Source of the DNA: CAYJOG01 sp964371695 [NCBI: uncultured bacterium]
Lineage (GTDB): Bacteria; CAYJOG01
Length of the DNA stretch: 5,895 bases
Direction: 5' to 3'
Assembly (NCBI GenBank): GCA_964371695.1
Contig: CAYJOG010000109.1
Location: forward strand, 2,101 to 7,995
In this document: piece after piece, positions 1 through 4,714 of the stretch
How the letters are laid out: each line of letters begins with the position of its first letter
Position numbering within the stretch: position 1 is the stretch's first letter
Translations under genes and position numbers: made by a program
Notes under the pieces: generated by a model
Database searches by the model: none
What the model was told of the DNA's origin: nothing
What the model saw: only the letters and a program-made list of their open reading frames with translations

Positions 1-1551
1 CGCCGGTGCGCCTTCGGCGCTGGCCTTGAACAGGTTCTGATGCAACAAAGCGCTGGCAGCGCCGAAACCCACCGCCACCGCACCACCAAAGCCGTGTCCC
101 AGGGTGTCCGCGCCGGTCATGAACAGGTTTTTAATCGGCCCGGCCACCGGCGGCCCCAGCGGCGGAATCTGCCAAATGTTTTTCTCCAGACCATAAATGG
201 ACCCCTGGGGATAATCGCCATAGTGCAGGTTGGTGAGCGGCGTGCTGGCCTCGACGTGTGAAACACGCTCTTTCAGGCCGGGCAGGTGTTCCTCCAGCGT
301 GTCCAGAATCTGGTTCTGGAGTTTTTCCTTGAGCTGGTCATAGTCCTCGCCCCGTTTGTTCAGTTGCGTGTCGGCCCATTTGTTGAACAGTTTACTGTTG
401 ATCAGCGTCACCACGTCCACCGTGAAACAGCCCTCCGGGGCCATTTTGCTGGAGGGGTCCTTGCACGAGGGCGAACTCACAAAAAGGCTGGGTTTCATTT
501 CACCCGTGGGCCACTGGTGTTTGGGGTCATAGAGCCGGTCAATGTCGTGGGTGGGATAAATCCACCAGTTCTCAGGCCCCAGGCCAATGTCCGAGGGGTG
601 ACCCTTGGCCCCAATGAACAGACAGAATGACGCCGCGCTGGCCTTAAAGCCCTGCGCCCGCAGACGCCAGTAAAGCGGCAATTCCTCTGGCTTGAGCAAC
701 TTGCTGTAGGTGCGGATGGCCCCGGCGTTGGACACCACGTGTTTGGCCCGGATGACCTCGCCGTTTTCCAGCTCCACGCCAATGGCCGCGCCTTTTTCGG
801 TGAGGATGCGCTTGACGCCGGTTTTCAGGCGAATTTTTCCGCCGTGGCGTTCCAGAGAGTCCACAAACGCCTGGGGAATGGCGGCGCTGACGCCACGGGG
901 ATACCACGCGCCGTTCATGTAATGCCCCACCAGCATGGCGTGCATGGGCATGGGCGCCTTGCCCGGCGGCAGACCATAGTCGCCGCAAATGCCCGCCATC
1001 ACCGTGGCCAGACGGGGGTCTTTCACGTTCTGTTTCAAAAACTGGCCCAGATTGCGCCAGCCCCATTTCATCATGTTGGGGGCCTTTTGCGGCAGTGTGA
1101 GCACGTCGGCGGCAGAGCGGATCATCATGAGGTGGCGCACTTCATCCGTCAGCCCGTTCATCACCTTGAAATATTCGTGAATGCCTGCTTTTTCGGCGGG
1201 GAATTGTTCCAGCATCCGGCCCCGATAGGCGTCTTCACTGGCAGGAATGTCAAAGCGCAGGTCCGGGCCGATGATGCGGTCATAACCCTCTGGCCGCACC
1301 CGCACCCACTCCAGGCCCTGCAGGTCCATGTAATCCAGAAACCGGCCCAGGCTTTCGCCCTCGCCCACGTCGCCGATGTAGTGAATGCCTACGTCAAACT
1401 TGAACCCCTTGCGCTTGAAGGCGTGGGTATAGCCCCCCGCCATGTAGTGCTTCTCCAGCACCAGCACCGACTTGCCCGCCTTGGCCGCCAGCACCGCTGT
1501 GCTGAGGCCCCCCGGGCCAGAACCGATTACCACCACGTCCACGTCAGTCAT
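1..1551 (-). CDS. Retinol-saturase/phytoene-desaturase-like FAD-dependent oxidoreductase, C-terminus cut by window edge
   Basis: The reading frame is open for 517 codons from the ATG at 1551 down to base 1, with no stop inside the window. Residues 6-16 (VVVIGSGPGGL) form the Rossmann FAD-binding loop, and E33 in VLVLEKH is the usual ribose-binding acid. GGYTHAF (39-45) and FDVGIHYIG (52-60) are typical of the retinol 13,14-reductase/carotenoid isomerase/CrtI superfamily. Near the end, TGADTLGHGFGGAVAVG (479-495) is the C-terminal FAD-contacting motif. Bacterial relatives usually have about 500-560 residues, so probably only a short tail is missing. Family members saturate, desaturate or isomerise polyene or isoprenoid double bonds. 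The substrate here is unknown and no carotenoid gene lies nearby. The start is fixed by a strong Shine-Dalgarno (1561-1567), and it overlaps the end of the regulator gene by 8 nt, so the two are probably one operon. No signal peptide or obvious membrane helix is seen. Family is secure; function is inferred. Confidence 0.93.
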   Translation of the reverse strand, partial: MTDVDVVVIGSGPGGLSTAVLAAKAGKSVLVLEKHYMAGGYTHAFKRKGFKFDVGIHYIGDVGEGESLGRFLDYMDLQGLEWVRVRPEGYDRIIGPDLRFDIPASEDAYRGRMLEQFPAEKAGIHEYFKVMNGLTDEVRHLMMIRSAADVLTLPQKAPNMMKWGWRNLGQFLKQNVKDPRLATVMAGICGDYGLPPGKAPMPMHAMLVGHYMNGAWYPRGVSAAIPQAFVDSLERHGGKIRLKTGVKRILTEKGAAIGVELENGEVIRAKHVVSNAGAIRTYSKLLKPEELPLYWRLRAQGFKASAASFCLFIGAKGHPSDIGLGPENWWIYPTHDIDRLYDPKHQWPTGEMKPSLFVSSPSCKDPSSKMAPEGCFTVDVVTLINSKLFNKWADTQLNKRGEDYDQLKEKLQNQILDTLEEHLPGLKERVSHVEASTPLTNLHYGDYPQGSIYGLEKNIWQIPPLGPPVAGPIKNLFMTGADTLGHGFGGAVAVGFGAASALLHQNLFKASAEGAPA

Positions 1552-2263
1552 TGCCTGTTACCTCCTTGGGGGTTTGTTCAAGCTGGGCCATCACGGCCTG
1601 TTTCAGATTGCGATCGAACAGATAACGGTTGGTGACGCGGCCCAGGCGCAACAGGGTGCTGCTCACCTTGAGCACCCCCCGGCGGCTCAGGCCCTGCACC
1701 AGGCGTTTTTGCAGGTCCATTTGCAGTTCCAGAAAATGCCGCGCCGCCTCGCCAAAACTCTCCAGTTCCTTCCAGGTGGCGCCCATGGCCAGCAGCTCCG
1801 CCACCGCCTGGGCGGCGGCCAGGTCCGCTTCGTCATAACGGGCCACCACAGCCCCGTGGGCCACGGGCAGCACAAGGCCCATTTTTTCGGCGCGCTTGAG
1901 TTCGGCGGGTTTAAGGCCCGTGCGGGCACAGAGGTCTTCTGCGCCATAGGCAGGCGCGTCGCCCCCCAGGGCCGCCAGGGCGGCTTTCAGTTCCCCCGCC
2001 TCGGCCACCGCGCCCCCCGGCCCCACGGCGGCCAGGCTCTGGCGAATCATGGCCAGGGAGTAACCCTGGTCTTCGCGCAACTGCCGCACCAGTTCCAGGC
2101 CCCGCAGTGTGTCTTCGGAATAAAGCGCGCTGTTGCGCTGGTGCTGCACCGGGCCGGGGGCCAGACCCTCGGACACATAAAACCGGATGGCGCTCTTGCT
2201 GAGGCCGGTGAGGGCGGAAAGCTCTCTCATGCGCATGAGCCGGGAGGTGACACCGTTGGCCAT
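1544..2263 (-). CDS. MerR-family transcriptional regulator with two MerR-like winged-helix domains
   Basis: A 239-residue protein. Residues 12-75 are a clear MerR N-terminal DNA-binding domain: helix-turn-helix (RELSALTGLSKSAIRFYVSEGL), a wing ending in ALYSED, then the second helix pair with GYSLAMI. Residues 106-167 repeat the same plan in a degenerate form (DLCARTGLKPAELKRAEKMGL, wing to ARYDEADL, then GATWKEL). The remainder (170-239) is helical and basic, plausibly for dimerisation. No cysteine or histidine cluster suggests a metal effector. Many MerR proteins are 110-150 residues, so the extra domain explains the length. It is the first gene of the unit with the FAD oxidoreductase and probably regulates that unit and itself, possibly also the divergent hydratase-lyase pair. 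The start at 2263 has no Shine-Dalgarno. In-frame ATGs at 2236 (residue 10) and 2230 (residue 12) are alternatives that would still keep the DNA-binding domain. It is not obviously LiuR, which is shorter. The ligand is unknown. Confidence 0.9.
   Translation of the reverse strand: MANGVTSRLMRMRELSALTGLSKSAIRFYVSEGLAPGPVQHQRNSALYSEDTLRGLELVRQLREDQGYSLAMIRQSLAAVGPGGAVAEAGELKAALAALGGDAPAYGAEDLCARTGLKPAELKRAEKMGLVLPVAHGAVVARYDEADLAAAQAVAELLAMGATWKELESFGEAARHFLELQMDLQKRLVQGLSRRGVLKVSSTLLRLGRVTNRYLFDRNLKQAVMAQLEQTPKEVTGND
1561..1567 (-). promoter_or_regulatory. Strong Shine-Dalgarno for the FAD oxidoreductase
   Basis: On the minus strand this reads AAGGAGG, nine bases before the ATG at 1551, and it lies inside the 3' end of the regulator gene. 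It is the only near-perfect ribosome binding site seen in the window; the other starts have weak or no Shine-Dalgarno. This suggests the oxidoreductase is translated efficiently and not only by re-initiation from the regulator. Confidence 0.8.
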
Positions 2264-2271
2264 GGGACCAG

Positions 2272-2324
2272 TGTAGCAACATTTTTAGAAAGTGCAACTT
2301 TATATTTTTCACTTGTCACTTTAT
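2272..2324 (-). promoter_or_regulatory. Probable promoter/operator of the regulator operon
   Basis: A markedly AT-rich island in a GC-rich region, 9-60 bp upstream of the regulator start. It contains an imperfect dyad, AAAGT-gca-ACTTT (2289-2301), and a second ACTTTAT at 2318-2324 exactly 21 bp, or two helical turns, after the first (2297-2303). CACTT also occurs twice (2310-2314 and 2317-2321). On the minus strand 2299-2304 reads TATAAA, a fair -10 box that would give a leader of about 28 nt. I could not find a matching -35 box at normal spacing. Spaced half-sites beside a MerR gene suggest autoregulation, but the operator assignment is inference. Confidence 0.4.
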
Positions 2325-2406
2325 GGCTGCACCCCGATGCCGGAAGAGGCAGCACCCACTGGTGTCAGGTTTGTAAAAAACTGAGGAGTTACCGGGGGGT
2401 TTTACC

Positions 2407-2500
2407 GTAGCCCCGGCGTCTCGCCGGGAGTATCCACCGCGCCATAGGCGCGCACCTCGTTGGCTTTTTTCCCTAGTTCATTTTTATGAAGTTTGCGCAC
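2407..2500 (+). repeat. Left arm of the composite inverted repeat
   Basis: Reading rightward: GTAG at 2407-2410, then the perfect hairpin CCCGGCG-tct-CGCCGGG (2412-2428), the hairpin CGCGCC-ata-GGCGCG (2438-2452), a six-T run (2465-2470), TAGTTCATTTT (2474-2484), AAGTTT (2489-2494) and GCAC (2497-2500). The first 24 bases match the reverse complement of 2892-2915 with a single mismatch. The last 27 bases match the reverse complement of 2820-2846 at 21 of 27 positions. The middle aligns by hairpin and T-run with small length differences. Confidence 0.75.
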
Positions 2501-2550
2501 GATGTTCCACCTTGTCGTGCCCGTTGCCAAACAACAAAACGCCCCCTACC

Positions 2551-2576
2551 CCCTCTCCCCTTTAATGGGGAGAGGG
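2551..2576. repeat. Perfect 10-bp hairpin, copy 1 of the CCCTCTCCCC element
   Basis: CCCTCTCCCC (2551-2560) and GGGGAGAGGG (2567-2576) are perfect complements around the loop TTTAAT. The same two arms recur at 2785-2807 with a different loop, so this is a repeated palindrome and not chance. Further pyrimidine/purine tracts outside the stem (2542-2550 and 2579-2589) could extend it imperfectly. It is not followed by a T-run on the plus strand, so it does not look like a classic terminator. Confidence 0.8.
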
Positions 2577-2589
2577 CTGGGGTGAGGGG
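2567..2589 (+). other. Potential G-quadruplex motif
   Basis: Four G-tracts lie at 2567-2570, 2574-2576, 2579-2582 and 2586-2589, with short loops of 3, 2 and 3 bases, so the stretch fits the standard G3+ N1-7 rule. The first two tracts also form the right arm of the hairpin 2551-2576, so the two folds would exclude each other. Whether it folds in the cell cannot be told from sequence. Confidence 0.5.
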
Positions 2590-2669
2590 TTTATTCAAAG
2601 GCAAAGAAACCACTGTTTTTTTGATTTTTTGCTTATGTTTTGCCTCGGCTGTTTCGCGCTTCGCGCTCA

Positions 2670-2693
2670 GGCGGGCGAGGACGCCCACCCTAC
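2670..2693 (+). repeat. Third GC-hairpin plus CTAC unit inside the core
   Basis: GGGCG-agga-CGCCC (2673-2686) is followed by CTAC at 2690-2693. The same arrangement, a GC-only palindrome containing GGCGGG and GACGCC and then CTAC, is seen at the right arm (2892-2915) and, inverted, at the left arm (2407-2430). It is more diverged than those two. It is probably a member of the same dispersed intergenic repeat family. Confidence 0.5.
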
Positions 2694-2716
2694 TTCGCCG
2701 TGCCGCTGGGCGCGCC

Positions 2717-2738
2717 CGGCAGCATCAATATGCTGCCG
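2717..2738. repeat. 8-bp hairpin in the repeat core
   Basis: CGGCAGCA (2717-2724) and TGCTGCCG (2731-2738) are perfect complements around the loop TCAATA. No T-run follows on either strand. It lies near the middle of the composite repeat and adds to its hairpin density. Confidence 0.6.
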
Positions 2739-2784
2739 CATTCCCAAAAGACCTCCCGCGCCCATTACCCGACGCTACGCGCCA

Positions 2785-2807
2785 CCCTCTCCCCATAGGG
2801 GAGAGGG
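2785..2807. repeat. Perfect 10-bp hairpin, copy 2 of the CCCTCTCCCC element
   Basis: The arms CCCTCTCCCC (2785-2794) and GGGGAGAGGG (2798-2807) enclose the 3-base loop ATA. The arms are identical to those of the hairpin at 2551-2576, while the loops and flanks differ. This suggests selection on, or recent copying of, the stem. It lies 12 bases inside the right arm of the composite repeat. Confidence 0.8.
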
Positions 2808-2819
2808 AACGATGTTGGA

Positions 2820-2915
2820 GTGCATAAACTTACACAAAATGAACTATCCCCCGAAAAAAAACTGTTTGGTGACGCCTTCGGCGGTTTTTTTCTCCCGGCG
2901 GGACGCCGGGGCTAC
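2820..2915 (-). repeat. Right arm of the composite inverted repeat
   Basis: Read on the minus strand from 2915 this gives GTAG, the hairpin with arms CCCGGCG/CGCCGGG (2894-2910), the hairpin CGCC-gaa-GGCG (2873-2883), an eight-T run (complement of 2854-2861), TAGTTCATTTT (complement of 2836-2846), AAGTTT and GCAC (ending at 2820). It therefore mirrors the left arm in order and spacing, with only small insertions and deletions. Confidence 0.75.
2873..2891 (+). terminator. Terminator-like hairpin with T-run in the hydratase leader
   Basis: A short GC stem CGCC-ttc-GGCG (2873-2883) is followed one base later by seven T (2885-2891), the pattern of an intrinsic terminator on the plus strand. An eight-A run at 2854-2861 can pair with the T-run and enlarge the hairpin. 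It is part of the right arm of the composite repeat and ends 84 bp before the hydratase start. No plus-strand gene lies upstream, so it would block read-through from the repeat, act as an attenuator, or be without function. The stem is short. Confidence 0.45.
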
Positions 2916-2975
2916 CAATATACCGGACAGCAATGAACCCAGCCCCCACGCCCCACCTGTTAAACTCTGCGCCGG

Positions 2976-3764
2976 ATGGACAGGCTCAAGACCAAAACCG
3001 ACAGCCGGGGCGTGGTGCGCCTGAGCCTGACGGACACCCCTCGGCACAACGCCTTCGATCAGGCCCTGGTGGAGGCGTTTTCCCTTCAGCTTGAAGAAAT
3101 CTCGCGCTCGGCCAAAAACCGCCTGCTGGTGCTGGACGCAACCGGCCCCACCTTCAGCGCGGGCGCAGGGTTGGACTGGCTCAATACTCTGGCGAAATCC
3201 GATTTTTCGCAAAACGCCGCCCAGGGCCGCAGCCTGCACGAACTGTTCCTGAAACTGAACAACCTGCCCCTGCCGGTGGTGTGTGTGGTGCAGGGCAACG
3301 TGTTTGGCGTGGCCGCGGGGCTGGTGGCCTGCGCCGACGCCGTGCTGTGCCTGAGCAGCACCAGTTTCTGTTTCAGCGAGGTGCGCCTGGGTCTGGTGCC
3401 CGCCGAAGCCGCCCCCTTTGTCGTCCAGAAAATCGGCCCCAGCCAGTCCCGGCGCTTGTTCATCACCGGCGAGGTTTTCCCCGCCAGCCATGCACGGGAA
3501 ATCGGTCTGGTGCACTGGGTGCTGAACGATACCCAGGCGCTTCAGGAACAGACAGGCAAGGTAATTCAACTGTGCCTGAAGGGGGGCCTGGAGGCCCAGC
3601 GTCTGGCCAAGGCCCTGGTGGCCGAATTGTGCCCACTGCCGCTGGAATCAGGAGACTTTGCCACCGAACTGGCGGCCCATCGCCGACTGAGCCAGGAGGC
3701 CCAGGAGGGGCTACGCGCATTTTCGGAGCGCCGGGCCGCCGCCTGGGTGCCAGTGAATGACTGA
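2976..3764 (+). CDS. Enoyl-CoA hydratase/isomerase (crotonase) family protein, methylglutaconyl-CoA hydratase-like
   Basis: 262 residues, normal for a single-domain crotonase. The first oxyanion-hole segment is FSAGAGLDWL (60-69), in which A64 matches the usual NH donor, but the common following Asp is Gly (G65). The second segment is GNVFGVAAGLVACAD (107-121), where family members have FGGG or FGGA; V112 stands where the oxyanion glycine normally is. FSEVRLGLVPA (133-143) supplies the catalytic Glu (E135, equivalent to E164 of rat crotonase) and resembles LiuC-type methylglutaconyl-CoA hydratases. The equivalent of crotonase E144 is Gly. The reaction is probably hydration of a branched enoyl-CoA in the cytoplasm, feeding the lyase encoded next, whose start overlaps this stop by 8 nt. 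ATG 2976 is preceded by an in-frame stop at 2961 and has no Shine-Dalgarno, so the start is the only ATG available but translation may be weak or leaderless. Family is sure; substrate is uncertain. Confidence 0.9.
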   Translation: MDRLKTKTDSRGVVRLSLTDTPRHNAFDQALVEAFSLQLEEISRSAKNRLLVLDATGPTFSAGAGLDWLNTLAKSDFSQNAAQGRSLHELFLKLNNLPLPVVCVVQGNVFGVAAGLVACADAVLCLSSTSFCFSEVRLGLVPAEAAPFVVQKIGPSQSRRLFITGEVFPASHAREIGLVHWVLNDTQALQEQTGKVIQLCLKGGLEAQRLAKALVAELCPLPLESGDFATELAAHRRLSQEAQEGLRAFSERRAAAWVPVND

Positions 3765-4710
3765 AGCCCATCCTTTTCTGCTTTCACCCGGCGGACTCTC
3801 CAACACCGTGCAGATTTTTGAGGTCGGCCCCCGCGATGGTTTGCAGAACGAAACCAAACCCCTGAGCGCCCCCCTGCGCAAAGAGTGGATCACCGGCCTG
3901 ATACGGGCCGGGCTGAAAGAAATTGAGGTGGGGGCCATGGTGCGGGAAGACCGCGTGCCCCAAATGGCAGCCACCGCCGAACTTTTCCGCGCCCTGCCCC
4001 CCGCGCCGGGTGTGTCTTATTGGCTGCTGGCCCCCAACCTGAAGGGACTGGAAAAGGCGCTGGATATCGGGGCCGGGCACGTGTCGCTGCTGGCCGCCGC
4101 CAGCGACACCTTCAACCAGCGCAACATCGGCAAAACCGTGAAGGAATCACTGGACGATCTGACCCATCAACTGCACCTGGCCAAGGCCCACGGCGTGAGC
4201 ACGCGGGTGTATCTTTCCTGCGCGTGGCACTGCCCCTATGAGGGACCGGTGGCGGCGGGCAAGGTGCTGGAGATTGTGCGTCACCTGTGGCAGATGGGGG
4301 CGACGGAAATCGTCGTGAGCGACACCATCGGCAAGGCCACGCCCACCGAGGTGCGCCACCTGTGCGAAGGCTTGCTTGAGCAGCGCGAAGCCAGCCACTA
4401 CAGCCTGCACCTGCACGACACCTACGGCCTCGCCCTCGCGGGCATTCAGGCGGCGCTGGATTTGGGCTTCCGGCGTTTCGACGCCAGCGCCGGGGGCCTG
4501 GGGGGCTGCCCCTATGCCAAAGGGGCCAGCGGCAACGTGGCCACCGAAGACGTGGTTTTTTTGTGTCAGCAGCAGGGTTTTGACACGGGTGTGGAACTGC
4601 CCGCACTGGTGGAGACAAATCAACTTATGGAAAAGACCTTGGAAAAACCCTTGCCCAGCAAGGTGTTTCAGGCGATGAAAAACAGACCCACCACAGCGCC
4701 GGAGCATTGA
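3757..4710 (+). CDS. Hydroxymethylglutaryl-CoA lyase family protein
   Basis: 317 residues with a TIM-barrel HMGL-like architecture. VGPRDGLQNE (23-32) carries the catalytic Arg-Asp pair (R26, D27). HLHDTYG (218-224) gives the metal-binding histidines H218 and H220. GGLGGCPYA (246-254) supplies the active-site cysteine C251, and ASGNVATED (257-265) the metal-ligand Asn260. CPYEG (159-163) and SDTIG (188-192) are further family signatures. HMG-CoA lyase cleaves HMG-CoA to acetoacetate and acetyl-CoA at the end of leucine breakdown. An oddity is the segment after E57: EVGAMVREDRVPQM (57-70) replaces the usual E-x-x-SFVSPKxVPQM, so the serine and the SFVSPK loop near the active site are lost. A related branched 3-hydroxyacyl-CoA is therefore possible. 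The gene starts inside the hydratase stop (ATGACTGA, 3757-3764) without its own Shine-Dalgarno, implying coupled translation. Its stop lies 4 bp from the stop of the convergent reductase. Confidence 0.92.
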   Translation: MTEAHPFLLSPGGLSNTVQIFEVGPRDGLQNETKPLSAPLRKEWITGLIRAGLKEIEVGAMVREDRVPQMAATAELFRALPPAPGVSYWLLAPNLKGLEKALDIGAGHVSLLAAASDTFNQRNIGKTVKESLDDLTHQLHLAKAHGVSTRVYLSCAWHCPYEGPVAAGKVLEIVRHLWQMGATEIVVSDTIGKATPTEVRHLCEGLLEQREASHYSLHLHDTYGLALAGIQAALDLGFRRFDASAGGLGGCPYAKGASGNVATEDVVFLCQQQGFDTGVELPALVETNQLMEKTLEKPLPSKVFQAMKNRPTTAPEH

Positions 4711-4714
4711 GCCG

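Larger units (their letters stand above)
2407..2915. repeat. 509-bp composite inverted repeat (MITE-like or REP/BIME-like)
   Basis: The two ends are inverted copies of one another over about 95 bp (2407-2500 and 2820-2915). Each arm, read inward, has the same order: GTAG, a 7-bp GC-only hairpin, a second CGCC/GGCG hairpin, a T-run, TAGTTCATTTT, AAGTTT and GCAC. Each arm is then followed by a hairpin with identical arms CCCTCTCCCC/GGGGAGAGGG. The core carries a third GC-hairpin plus CTAC unit and another 8-bp hairpin. No transposase is encoded and I found no convincing target-site duplication. It could be a non-autonomous mobile element, two REP-type units inserted head to head, or a regulatory or insulator structure between the divergent operons. 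Confidence 0.7.
2264..2975. other. 712-bp divergent intergenic region, repeat-rich, no convincing gene
   Basis: This stretch separates the leftward regulator operon from the rightward hydratase-lyase operon. It holds an AT-rich patch at 2272-2325 (probable control region of the regulator), about 80 bp without recognisable structure at 2325-2406, the composite inverted repeat at 2407-2915, and 60 bp of leader before the hydratase. Short open frames cross it on both strands, but they run through the palindromes, match no family I recognise and have arginine/proline-rich compositions typical of translated GC-rich repeats. I call none of them a gene. No clear sigma-70 promoter with both boxes was found for either flanking operon. 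Confidence 0.75.

Noticed and set aside
739-1635. Long plus-strand open frame (298 codons) opposite the FAD oxidoreductase
   Set aside because: It is codon-aligned antisense to a well-supported gene. It is His/Gln/Ala-rich with no recognisable domain, as expected when G/C-ending codons remove stops on the other strand.
2473-2827. Small open frames in the intergenic region on both strands
   Set aside because: They run through the palindromic repeats and have no recognisable protein motif. Their residues follow from the repeat composition.
2407-2915. CRISPR array or insertion sequence
   Set aside because: The repeats are inverted and nested, not regularly spaced direct repeats, and no transposase frame lies between the arms. 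I also found no convincing target-site duplication.
2800-2975. Sigma-70 promoter for the hydratase operon
   Set aside because: Weak matches such as TTGGAG at 2815 and CATAAA at 2823 exist, but no pair with acceptable sequence and spacing, so none is annotated.
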